NCBI RefSeq assembly: GCF_019279795.1 | Contig: NC_056745.1 | Location: 1,488,914,540-1,488,978,539, forward strand | DNA length: 64,000 nt | Direction: 5' to 3' | From: Protopterus annectens | Lineage: Eukaryota > Chordata > Ceratodontiformes > Protopteridae | In this document: positions 1 through 10,035 of the stretch, piece after piece | Position numbering within the stretch: position 1 is the stretch's first letter | Layout: every line of letters starts with the position of its first letter | Notes under the pieces: model-generated | What the model was told of the DNA's origin: nothing | Database searches by the model: none | Seen by the model: only the letters and a program-made list of their open reading frames with translations | Translations under genes and position numbers: made by a program

Positions 1-964
1 ACTAGTACTAGCAAGAAATGTTGTGGCTACTTGGGGGGGGGGGGCAGCAAGAAAAATAACTCAGTAGTTCACTCACAGTGTAGGCCCCTAGGGAATGTAT
101 ATATCCCCAAACACTGTCCCATGTCCACGTACACACCATGCATTAAATACGTTAGGTGTATATGGTCCATGTGCTGCCCTCCTGCACAATAACACACAAC
201 ACTATACCTTCAATGAACAACAACTCCTAAAGTCTAATACTCTGCACCCCCTAGTTTGTCCGTTCTACTCTTTACTTGTCCACTGCAAGTCTTGCTGATG
301 TTTCATTATAAGCCCTTTTAGTACTGACCACTTGACAGAAGGCTATTTTTGCTCACACTCTATAAATGTCTGTATCTACAAAATTTAATTTCAACACAAA
401 TTTAAAATAAATTTGCCTGCCTGAAAATAAACATTCTTACAAGTGAATTAGATACCATTACCCACCAATATATATCAGATTTATGTGATTTGACATTATT
501 AGATATAGGAATCTGCCAAGGATCTACCAAGAAAAAGCAACAATATTAAGAATATGTGGAGAAAGTGTACCTAATGATGCCACTGTCATGGTCCGACTAG
601 TATTGTGTAATGAAATTGAGATTTATGATGGCCTCCTTGGGCCATACGCTTAGTAAAACCTTACATAAGTATGATTTATTTGATGAAAATAAATTAGAAG
701 TACTTGGCATTATACAAATAAAAAACAGGAATGCTTTAAAAGTAACATTTGTTTACAGTGTTGTGTCAGAAGAGAAATCCCTGTAACATTAACTACTGCA
801 GAAAATAATGCTTTTAATTTATAAAAGCCAACTAAAATAAGCGATGTTGTACGGCACAGACATTTTTCTTACTTTTCCATCCAGGACTATTCAGAAATGC
901 TGTCAAAATCTTGTATTTTTTCTACATGATGATGTGTACTGATTTTTGACTATTTATAGTTAGT
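1..964. other. No gene recognised
   Basis: AT-rich sequence with a G run near 35-43. The only short open frame (95-298) has no recognisable motif. Nothing here can be assigned. Confidence 0.6.
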
Positions 965-969
965 TCGCC

Positions 970-1494
970 CATGTTTCAGAAGACAGTTTTGTAAGAGGGT
1001 CATATCAGCATGAAGCACCAGTAAACCATCTGATAGCTGTAAGCTGCCTGTCGGGTGCCAGGATCCGCCACATAACACAAGCACTCAGGTCACTCCACAG
1101 CAGGTACAAATATGACTCTGTCATTGTCCAAGTTGGCATGAATGACCTGAGACGTACCTCCCTGGACTACATGAAAAGAGACATAGAGGAGCTCTCTGAT
1201 CATGTAGCCCAGGCTGGTATGACCCTGACCCTGAGTAGCATCTTGCCCTCACCAAGAATGATGCCACAGTATAAACACAAAATGATCAATTTTAACAATT
1301 CGCTAAGCTATTGGTGTCATTCAAAGGGGATCCAGTGTCTGTCAGCCTGGGATGACATGCTCGACAAGCCATGTTGCTTCGCCAGGGACGGCTTGCACCT
1401 GTCACCCTTAGGTTTTCGAATACTGGCTAAGGCTCTTGTCACCCCCATAGTGCCTTTTTTAGGCAAGGCTCAAAAGACAAACCCACCTCCATAG
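970..1494 (+). pseudogene. CR1 ORF1 C-terminal SGNH/GDSL-esterase-like domain
   Basis: The frame is open from about 970 and runs through the first Met at 1138 to the stop near 1494. A degraded GDS block (read as EDS) lies at 979-987. VGMNDLRR at about 1132-1155 matches the Gly-x-Asn-Asp block III of SGNH hydrolases, and DGLHLS near 1387-1405 matches the Asp-x-x-His block V. Some CR1 ORF1 proteins carry such an esterase domain, thought to act on lipid or RNP interactions during retrotransposition. The Gly-to-Glu change in the nucleophile block and the missing N-terminus argue against activity. The assignment rests on motif order, not on a search. Confidence 0.7.
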
Positions 1495-1523
1495 ACAACA
1501 CAAGGAAAAAGAAACTAAGGGTA

Positions 1524-2623
1524 ATGCTGCTCAACGCCAGAAGTCTAAACCTCAACATGCACGCACTCGAGGCACTCCTCAGTATGGAGAAAATCGTTAT
1601 CTGTGCAGTAACAGAAACCTGGTTCAAGGCTCCACAGAGCACCCCAGCCCTACCAGGATTCAACTCATACCATACTTTTCGGCCCCAGAACTCGACCGAA
1701 ATACTAAAGGCAGGGGAGTATCCATCTTCAACAAGGACACCCACACCTGCAGGTTAGTGGTACTGCACGAGGCATCGGAAACCCTCCAGGTGCAACTAAC
1801 AGTGGGAAAAACTGCTTTTCAATTTGTAGCCTGTTACAGAACACCCACCTTGTCTCAAGACCCCCACTCAGCATTCCTGAGAACACTGGAGAATATGAAG
1901 GTCTCACCAAACACCATGATATTGGGGGATTTCAACTACCCAAACATTGACTGGGAAAACTACACAAGTCCCAACTCCTTTGCCCAACGGTTCCTTGAGT
2001 TTATAAACTCAAACACCATGGAACAACTGGTCACCACTCCCACAAGAGGGGACAACATATTGGACCTGGTCATCACCAACATGGGGGATCATTGTTCCAC
2101 ACCACAGGTAAACCCCTCGTTGGTAAGATCAGACCACAAACTAATCACAATGGAAATCCACATCCCGACCCCACCCCCAGCTAAGGAAACCACTGTGAAA
2201 AATCTCTCAAAAGCAAACTTCACACTTCTCAAGACCGAGGTGGAAAGTTTCAAAGCCCCCGGGCAAATGGAAAATGCTATCCAAACCGCAGAATCCTTTA
2301 CAAATGCACTCTATGAGCACCTACAGAAATGCATGGATCGGGCCATCCCAAGTAAAACCAAGACTCACTCCTCCAAAAACAGGACACCAGTCTGGTGGAC
2401 CCCAGCCATAAATAAGCTATACAACAGAAGGAGGAAACTATTACATGATAGGGCAAAATCCCAAAAAGGGAAGACATCCCTGATCAGTATTAGCAAGAAA
2501 TTTCGCTCAATCATAAAATCATCGAAGGCTAATTTCGAAAGAAAGATCGCCAAAGACTCTAAAGATAATCACAAGGTGTTCTTTAGCTACATCAAGAATC
2601 TGGGTGGCAACTCTCAGATCTGA
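1524..2623 (+). pseudogene. CR1 ORF2 AP-endonuclease domain (frameshifted)
   Basis: Encodes the exonuclease-endonuclease-phosphatase domain that nicks target DNA in target-primed reverse transcription. The opening LLNARSLN and TETWF motifs are in one frame (1524 to about 1690). A frameshift near 1690 moves the rest to the frame that continues through 2623. There GDFNYPNIDWENY and SDHKLI supply the conserved Asp-Asn and Ser-Asp-His catalytic blocks. A Lys/Arg-rich linker toward the RT follows, ending FFSYIKNLGG. A stop near 2623 and another frame change separate it from the RT part. Confidence 0.85.
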
Positions 2624-2632
2624 CCTGAGCTG

Positions 2633-4151
2633 GTGCAAAATGGCACAAAATACACTGAACCCACTGACATTGCCAACATCCTGGCGGACAGGTTCAGTGC
2701 AAACTTTACCTCCCTGTCCACCCCAAAAGGGCCTGTGTCTATCCCAGAAAAATGCAGTCCCCCAGTCATCACAGACACACAGGTGAAAGCAGCCCTTTCC
2801 AAAGTAAAAAACACAGCATCAATGGGACCGGATGGTATCCTGGGCTGCATCTTACACGAGCTCCAAAAGGAACAAACCCTCACATAAACTCACTGTTCCA
2901 ACTCAGCCTTACCACAGGTTATGTACCCAAAGAATGGTGTACAGCAACAGTAATCCCACTCCACAAAGGTGGCGCCACAACAGATCTCGGGAACTATCGC
3001 CCCATAAGCCTGACTAGCCTGGTCTGCAAGGCTATGGAGCGCATCATCATGGATCTCCTAAACAAAGACACTGGGAACCTCCAGACACTGGACCCAACCC
3101 AATTCGGCTTTGTTAAAGGCAGATCTTGCATCCTAAACATAGTTGACTTTTTTGAAACAGCTACCAAAGCCAGGGTGCCATGTCCAACACTAAACCGGTT
3201 ACAAGTGGCGTCCCACAGGGCTCAGTCCTGGGACCCCTCTTGTTTGGTATATACTTCTCTGAGGTACAGGCAAGCACAGGAGGACTGTGGCTGACCAAGT
3301 TCACAGATGATTGCAAGCTGGGAGCCATAATCGACTGTCCGGCCAACACAAGCATCCTCCAGAAGGGTCTTACAGAGATAGATACCTGGTGTCAAAACCA
3401 TGGCCTTAAGCTAAATGCCAAAAAGTGCATAGTCATCCCTTTTGGGAAAAACAAAGTGCCCACAAACTACCACATAGGAGGTAATCCACTAGGTACGGAT
3501 GAAGTAATTAGGGATCTGGGGACCCAAGTAGACAGTAACCTCTCCTTTGACAATCACATTGCCAAAGTGGTTAGAAAAACCTTCTATATAGCTCACCTAA
3601 TCACAAAAGGGCTCACATCTAGATCAAGAGAGGTCATTGTGCCCCTCTACTCAATGCTCATCAGGCCCTTAATTGAGTACAATGCCCCATTTGGGATGTA
3701 TCTTACCAGACACCTGCAACAGCTGGAGAGACCTCAAAAGTACCTCACCAAGAGGATCATGGGCCTCAAACAGATGCCCTATGCTACTCGACTAAAGAAA
3801 CTCCAGCTCTACTCAGTTGCTTACCGCCTACTCAGAGGCAATCTCTGCCTGACATACAAGGCCATGTCTAACCTGGAATTGATGGACATGCTCCACCTCA
3901 AGAAAGCCAAATCCATTAGAGCTACATGCTCTATGGATTTAAACCTCAGCACAACAATAAATAGGACATGCTGGAGGGATAGATTCATATCCCAGAGCCT
4001 TCCCTCGCTCTGGAATAGAATCCCAGTTCATGTTAGGCAGAGCCCCTCGCTGACCCTGTTCAAGAGAAATCTTGATGAGTATATGGGAAATCGTAAATTT
4101 ACTCCTGGGATCAATTCTATGACCCTGCTGGACAGAGGCTCGGGAATCTAG
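2633..4151 (+). pseudogene. CR1 ORF2 reverse transcriptase (motif A deleted)
   Basis: RT domain spread over three frames. SMGPDGILGCILHEL lies in 2633-2887, the VIPLHKGG...NYRPISLTSL block at about 2950-3030, and the rest from 3180 to 4151. The last part holds GVPQGSVLGPLLFGIYFSE (motif B region) and FTDDCKLG (motif C). At about 3165-3180 the sequence passes directly from the FVKGRS...FFETATKA block to the PVTSGVPQG block. The segment with the motif A aspartate, present in copy 3 as AYLDVTKAF, is missing. The enzyme is therefore dead whatever the frames. The 3180-4151 frame is long and ends naturally before the 3' tail. Confidence 0.88.
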
Positions 4152-4240
4152 TCTAAAAGGGTGGCGAAAGCCAACACATTCTGGCTAGGCTTATAAATGC
4201 CCTAGGGCAGACAGCTTAGTACCTTCCTATGAACCTATGT

Positions 4241-5160
4241 CATCTCTAGTATACGATAACGTAATATTTTCTGAAAAATAATAATGTGACAGTCACAGAA
4301 TTCATAACTATTGAGAATAAAAGTAATCCAAAAATGCAGCCTTGAGAAAATACCCTCTCCTGCGCCAAAGTTAAGGACACATTGGGATGAACTTAATTAA
4401 TTCTCTGCTTGTCATACAAATAAGACAACATCAGTCTTAGTTCTGCTATGAATACACTCATCTTTGCAGACAACCAGATAATGTCCAGGTGACTCATACT
4501 ACTGAAAGCTTTTCATATCTCAGTAAATAAAACAAGGCATTGTTTTGATGTATTGTAATGCCTGTTATTGATTTAACAGTGCTGTACTTGAAGACATGGT
4601 GGGCCTTTTCTTTTGGAATCCTTGATGGCTATCTAATGGGAGACGTTTAGATTATAAGCACTACAATAACTAGTCACTGAAAGACTTTTCACAAAGGTGA
4701 AAGCAATGATGTGGGATGATAACATTCAGTAGCTTGGAATCATAGAAAGTTAAAGGCATCTGAGCCTTATGACCATACTCCTGCCCTAGACTGTACCTCT
4801 CCATTCGAGGAGGGCTATGCTAGTGAAATTCGGGGTGAATTTATGAATACCCATCCAATTATCCAGGTCCTACTTGAAGGAAGACAGTGTGTCACACCGG
4901 TTTATCGGCAGGCGGAGTCTATTACAGAAGTGACGGAGATGCTGAGTAACAAATCTGTAATTCCACCTTGTTTTATTGATCTGCTGAAGAAGGTTTAGAT
5001 CCCTTGTTCTGGTATTTGTGGGACTGCTAGATTTATGAAGGTAAAAGAGACCGTGGACTACTAGTTCTTTGCTTTCTTTCTTTCTTGAAAACTGTAATAA
5101 TAGTGGGTATTTTTCAAGCTGAAGGAAATTAGCCCTCTAAAACAACTGTTTTATACTAAT
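4241..5160. other. No gene recognised
   Basis: AT-rich unique-looking sequence. A more GC-balanced stretch at about 4740-5060 could be an old repeat, but I cannot name it. Confidence 0.5.
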
Positions 5161-5693
5161 TTATGACTGGCCATAACAGAAAATCTATCATCATCATCAC
5201 CAGCCCCCCTTTTTCCCATATTTCTACATGGGGTCAGGGTATCGTGTTAACTGTCGCCATCGCTCTCGATTCAGTGCCACACTCCTGCCTTCATCGACAC
5301 TCATGTCTGACTGTCGCAGATTTTCTTTCACACAGTCCATCCACCTCTTTGCTGGACGTCCTCATTTCCTCTTACCTTCTTCCTGTCTGTCCCAAATATT
5401 CTTCACCAGATTGTCTTCTACTTTTCTGCACATGTCCAAGCCACCGTAATCTGTTCCCTTTGATCTTTTCTGCAGTTGGAGCTACTTCGGCTTCTGCTCT
5501 TATGCCTCATTTCTTCGTCTGTCCCACAGTGTGCATCCTACCACCTTTCTCAGGAACTTCATTTCCATCACCTCTTGCATCTTCATCTCCTCTGCTTTTA
5601 CTGCCCAGATTTCTGAACCAGACAATAGTACTGGTTGCACCACTGTCTTGTACACCTTATTTTTCTGTTATAGACTACACCTGACACTCAATG

Positions 5694-6914
5694 CTAGTTG
5701 GCTGCAACCCCTCTAATTCTAGTTTTGACCTCTTCATTCAGACTTCCCCTCTCCTCAACCACGTCACCCAGATACTTGAAGCTGTTTACCTGTTCCACTA
5801 TCTTCCATTCTATCTCATTTCTCAGCTTCTTCTGATTTCCCCAGTTTACTGCCATTACCACTGGCTTATCTGTGCTTAGTTTCATCCCACGTGCCTTCAG
5901 ATTTGCATTCCATTCTCCTATCCTTTGCTGAAGTTCTAGATCAGAGTCTGTCTGTAATGCCACATCGTCTGCATACAGCAGCTTTGTTGATCTGTCCCCT
6001 CCAACCTGTTTGCTAACGTAGTCCATCACCAGTATGAACAGCAGTGGGCTCAGAGCTGAACCCCTGTGTACACCCACTCTCACTGGGAACCCATCTGTGA
6101 GGCCGAACACTGTTCATACCCGAGTCATTGGGTCATTGTACAGAGCCTGCACTAATTCTACTAATGTTTCTGGAACTTCGAACCACCACAGTACTGTCCA
6201 GATCAGCTTTCTTGGGACCCTGTCATATGCTTTCTCCAAGTCTAGGAATGCCCAGTTGGACTCTTTCCTCATCTCTGACTTCTTCTCAACTATCTGTCTC
6301 ACTGCAAACATCGGGTCAATTGTGCTGCATCTTGATCTGAATCCGAACTGCTCATCTCCCATCTTACATTCTACTACTGCACGTATCCATTTATTAATCA
6401 CCATCTTCAGAACTTTAATGCAATGTGATAGGAGTTTGATGCCTCTGTACTGCCCAAAGTTGTGGATGCCCCCTTTGTTCTTGTGCACTGACACAAGTAT
6501 GCTTATTTTCCAGTCATCTGGGATTATGCATCTCTCTCCGCACTGCTATGAGTACCCTCAGAAGCCATTTCTCCCCTATCTCACCCGGCATATTTATCAT
6601 ATCTGCTGTGACCTCATCTGAGCTTGCTGCTTTATCATATCTGCTGGGACCTCATCTGAGCCTGCTGCTTTCCCTGACTTCATCTTCCTTAGTGCTGTTC
6701 TTACTTCTTCTAGGGTGGGGTCCTCTTCTTCTCTCATTGTAGGCTGTTTTTGTGGCAGTACAGCTTCTGTGGGGTTTTCTTCATTCAGTAGCTGCTGGAA
6801 ATACTCCTTCCATCTGCCTTTGATGTCCTGTGGACTGGTGAGCAGGTTGTTGTTGGCATCCCTTATGAAGGGTGTCTGACTATCTTGCAACCTGATAGAG
6901 ATTCTTTGTACCAC
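5694..6914 (-). pseudogene. LINE reverse transcriptase fragments
   Basis: Three open pieces on the minus strand. 6597-6914 has the pre-RT region with KMKSGKAAGSDEVPADMI. 6114-6494 has the fingers and motif A block FLDLEKAYDRVPRKLIW after NFGQYRGIKLLSH. 5694-6110 has VHRGSALSPLLFILVMD (motif B; usual VHQG read as VHRG) and LLYADDVALQTD (motif C). Stops and frameshifts at about 6111 and 6500-6600 separate them. Both catalytic Asp blocks are still readable, but the gene is broken. Confidence 0.8.
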
Positions 6915-7261
6915 CTACTGAGACACTTCTCAGAAGTTGGTACAGTGCCTCTGATGCCCAATTCTTTGCTTCTGCAACTCCTTTCTTAGCTTCTTTGTTA
7001 GCCAACTAGTATTCCTTTCTAGGCTGGTCAGTCTTTTCTATTTCCTGTTTTTTCCTTCTCTCCTTCTCTCTATTGATCACTTCCTAGACCTCTGCATTCC
7101 ACCACCAGCTTTCCTTATGTACCTTATTTCCACTCCTGGCTTAGCCACATATATATTCTGTAGTCCTAACACATGCAGCTTTGAAGTGCTGCCATTGTTC
7201 TTCAACTCCACCTACTTACTCCTTCTCTTGGGGTGCTAGAGTCCTCTGTGAAAATTTCATG

Positions 7262-7888
7262 CCTCTGGCATGTTAGAACAATGTAGGTAAGGGAAGTCGG
7301 CAAGCCAGATCCATAACTTCGGGATAAGGATTGGCTCTAAGGGCTGAGTCGGGCGGGCTCGGGCGTGAAGCGGAGCTGGGTGCGCACCGCGGCTGGAAGA
7401 GGTGTCGCAAGCCCTCTCAGCACTCCTCTCTCCCGGGGGGGGGGCCGGCGGGTATGGTGGCAGTGACTCTGGACACGCGCCGGGCCTTTCCTGTGGATCG
7501 CACTGGCTCTGGTGGGCACTGGTCCCGACCGGCGTCCTGCATTGTCCGGCAGCTAGCAGCTGACTTAGAACTGGTGCGGACCAGGGGAATCCGACTGTTT
7601 AATTAAAACAAAGCATCGTGAAGGTCTGAGATGGGTGTTGACGCGATGTGATTTTTTTGCCCAGTGCTCTGAATGTCAAAGTGAAGAAATTCAATGAAGC
7701 GTGGGTAAACTGCAGGAGTAACTATGACTTTCTTAAGGTAGCCAAATGCCTTGTCATCTAATTAGTGACATGGATGAATGAGATTCCCACTGTCCCTACC
7801 TACTATCTAGAGAAACCACAGCCAAGGGAATGGGCTTGGCAGAATCAGCGGGGAAAGAAGACTGTGTTGAGCTTGACTCTAGTCTGCC
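7262..7888 (+). pseudogene. 28S rRNA fragment (retro-pseudogene)
   Basis: About 627 bases collinear with vertebrate 28S rRNA. The segment starts at the conserved gcctctggcatgtt block and passes through ggtaagggaagtcggcaagc and cataacttcgggataagga. A GC-rich expansion segment (about 7345-7560) follows, then ggaatccgactgtttaatta, the ctttcttaaggtagccaaat block and gcttgactctagtctg. Many C-to-T type changes relative to the usual 28S show it is not functional. The R2 target sequence at about 7730-7750 is uninterrupted. It sits in the same orientation as, and directly against, a LINE 3' tail, which suggests a reverse-transcribed chimera. Confidence 0.9.
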
Positions 7889-8100
7889 ACTGTCTGCCAC
7901 TGGCACATTACAGTCCTTTCTGTCCTCTTTGAAAATTTCTGTGTTAACCAGAAATGTTATGTTTGATATTTGCTGTTATTTTATCTGTGTGTCACAGAGC
8001 TTATCTCCCCAGGCCTCTACTGAAAATGGACATATATCCAGTTAGATTAGTCCGGTCAACAAATGTAAAATAAAAATAAAACAAAAATAATAAAATAGAA
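7889..8100 (+). mobile_element. L2-like LINE 3' tail joined to the 28S fragment
   Basis: The block gagcttatctccccaggcct (about 7998-8017) followed by ctactgaaa matches the 3' end of the L2-like LINE at 30330-30365, which reads gagcttttctccccaggcct and ccgctgaaa. An A-rich (ATAAAA)n tail follows at about 8065-8100. The tail is in the position expected for the 3' end of a retrotransposed RNA whose 5' part is 28S. Confidence 0.75.
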
Positions 8101-8280
8101 CCCTGAATAATTCCTTGAACTGTTGTACTTTCTCTTCAGTCAACTTCTAGGACTTCAGCCTGGTCTCTGTTGACCTTAGAGCCTTCTCTGACCACTGCTT
8201 GCAGCTGATTGTAACAACCAGTGGTTTATGCTGTGGGCCAAATGTTTCACTGGAATAACTTTGCAATCATGGATTTTACC

Positions 8281-8650
8281 TCAGTGCCTTTTCCTTACTA
8301 GGAGGAAGTCTACTTGAGTTGCATGTTGGCTACTCTTGTATGTGATCTTGTGACTCATTCTCTTTCTGAACCATGTGTTGGCTACTATCAAGCCATTTCC
8401 AAGACAGAAGTCTAGAATGGCTTCTCCTTCTTTATTCCTGTTGTCCCACCCATGTGCACCCAGGCAGCCCTCATATCCTGTTCTGTCTGTCCCAATATGT
8501 GCATTCAAGTCACCCATTATCAACAGCAGTTCATGTTGTCCTGCTTTATCTAGTAGGTTCTGCAGCTGCTGTCTGAATGCCCTCTTTTCTTCACTATTAC
8601 AACCCTGTTGTGGGGCACACGCTGAGATTATGAATACTGCCCTATCATAG
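8281..8650 (-). pseudogene. LINE AP-endonuclease fragment
   Basis: The minus frame reads LIMGDLNAHIGTDRTGYEG and then GEAILDFC and KITYKSSQHATQVDFLL. These are the Asp-Asn block and downstream strands of an AP-like endonuclease. The upstream part of the domain (CAPQQGC, then FIISA) extends to about 8650 and into the 30-bp repeats. It belongs to the same minus-strand LINE as the RT at 5694-6914. It is cut off downstream by frame loss and by the 28S-LINE insertion. Confidence 0.8.
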
Positions 8651-8772
8651 GCTGAGATTATGAATACTGCCCTATCATAGGCTGAGATTATGAATACTGC
8701 CCTATCATAGGCTGAAATTATGAATACTGCCCTATCATAGGCTTAGATTATGAATACTGCCCTGTCATTACA
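8610..8772 (-). repeat. 30-bp tandem repeat inside LINE endonuclease coding sequence
   Basis: About five copies of a 30-bp unit (plus strand gctgagattatgaatactgc followed by cctatcatag). On the minus strand each unit reads in frame as YDRAVFIISA, a strand of the endonuclease fold, so the amplification keeps frame. Confidence 0.9.
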
Positions 8773-8776
8773 CTGG

Positions 8777-9570
8777 AGTCTGACAAGATCGAATCACCTA
8801 CAGTCATATTTTACACTGTCAAGTGGCTAGCCCTGCCACGGCACACAGTCTGTGATCATGATCGAATCACCTGCAGTCATATATCACACCGTCGAGTGGC
8901 TAGCCCTCCCACAGCTCGCACTCTGTGATCATGATCGAATCACCTACAGTCATATTTTACACCTTTGAGTGGCTAGCCCTGCCATGGCAAGCAGTCTGTG
9001 ATCATGATCGAATCACCTACAGTCATATATTACACCATTGAGTGGCTAGCCCTCCCATAGTGTGCAGTCTGTGATCATGATCGAATCACCTACAGTCATA
9101 TTTTACACTGTCAAGTGGATCATCCCACAGTGTGCAGTCTGTGATCATGATCGAATCACCTACAGTCATATATTACACCGTCGAGTGGCTCCTCCCACAG
9201 TGTGCAGTCTATAATCATGATCAAATCACTTACAGTCATATATTACACTGTCGAGTGGCTAGCCCTCCCACAGTGTGCAGTCTGTGATCATGATCGAATC
9301 ACCTACAGTCATATATTACACCGTTGAGTGGCTCCTCCCACAGTGCACAGTCTGTGATCATGACCGAATCACCTACAGTCATATATTACACTGTCGAGTG
9401 GCTCCTCCCATAGCGCGCAGTCTGTGATCATGATCGAATCACCTACAGTCATATATTACACTGCCAAGTGGCTCCTCCCACAATGTGCAGTCTGTGATCA
9501 TGATCGAATGACCTACAGTCATATATTACACCGTCGAGTGGCTCCTCCCACAGTACGCGGTCTGTGATCC
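8777..9570. repeat. 70-74 bp satellite, about 11 units
   Basis: Units start gatcgaatcacctacagtca and end at ctgtgatcat. They vary between a short form (gtggctcctccc) and a longer form (gtggctagccctccc). The array lies directly upstream of the minus-strand LINE remnant and may come from its 5' region. Confidence 0.92.
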
Positions 9571-9689
9571 CTGTTCTCCTATCTTGAGGACACTGTTTAC
9601 CACAGCAGATGCCCAAAGTAGTCAGTCTCTACAATTCTTCCCCCTATAGGGCACCATGTAGAATCTATGCTGCTGCCCACAGCTCCATT

Positions 9690-9862
9690 CATTGGTGAGT
9701 TTTGAGATGGAAAAACTCAGCATATTTTTCAGAGGTGGGCAGAACCCCACAGACACACAGGGAGAACATGCAAACTCCAAACAGGCATTGGTTGGAGGTC
9801 AGGATTGAAACTTATACCTTGTGCATTGGAGGCAAAGACCTTAACCATTACAGCGACTGGTT
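9690..9862 (-). mobile_element. tRNA-derived SINE
   Basis: On the minus strand an A-box-like stretch (ctgtaatggttaaggtcttt) and a B-box-like stretch (gtttcaatcctgacc) form the head. The body follows with gtttgcatgttctccctgtg, a sequence common in fish and amphibian tRNA-SINEs. The head resembles the one at 14716. No clear TSD. Confidence 0.65.
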
Positions 9863-10035
9863 TCAAAATCTATCATAACCTTAATAAATATTAGGTCTAC
9901 ATCATCTTACAGAACCTTCTTTTATTAGTTCCAAAAGCAGAGTAACCCAGATGCTCCCACAATACTGCAAAAGTAAAATTTTGTTTCTCTCTGTTCTTAA
10001 TTTTAAAATCACTGTCCACCAAATTATTTCCCACA

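Larger units (their letters stand above)
965..4240 (+). mobile_element. CR1-like LINE, copy 1 (5'-truncated, inactive)
   Basis: Non-LTR retrotransposon. In order it carries the C-terminal part of ORF1 with an SGNH/GDSL-esterase-like domain, an AP-type endonuclease, a reverse transcriptase and a short 3' UTR. The RT block NYRPISLTSLVCKAMER and the C-terminal region ending in WNRIPVHVRQ are typical of CR1/L2-group elements. The 3' tail near 4180-4240 (ctaggcttataaatgcccta) recurs at the ends of the other copies near 12250 and 32215 and in a SINE near 14785. The frame is broken by shifts and an internal deletion, so this is a relic. No target-site duplication was found. Confidence 0.9.
5165..8790 (-). 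mobile_element. AP-endonuclease LINE (RTE/Nimb-like?), minus strand, interrupted
   Basis: Reading leftward, the element has an endonuclease (8281-8770), a degraded linker (6915-7260), an RT (5694-6914) and a 3' end near 5170-5190 with a short GAT repeat tail (seen as atcatcatcatca on the plus strand). Its RT motifs (LLYADDVALQTDSD, FLDLEKAYDRVPRKLIW) differ from the CR1 copies, so it is a separate clade. I cannot choose between RTE-, Nimb- and related clades by eye. A 28S-LINE chimera at 7262-8100 splits endonuclease from RT. Confidence 0.75.

Noticed and set aside
5163..5684. 173-residue plus-strand frame
   Set aside because: Antisense shadow of the minus-strand LINE RT and 3' region.
7331..7606. 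Open frames on both strands over the GC-rich 28S expansion segment
   Set aside because: rRNA-derived sequence; no coding expectation.
7262..7888. Functional rRNA gene
   Set aside because: Only a fragment, with many substitutions, inside a LINE relic and without 5.8S/18S or spacer context.
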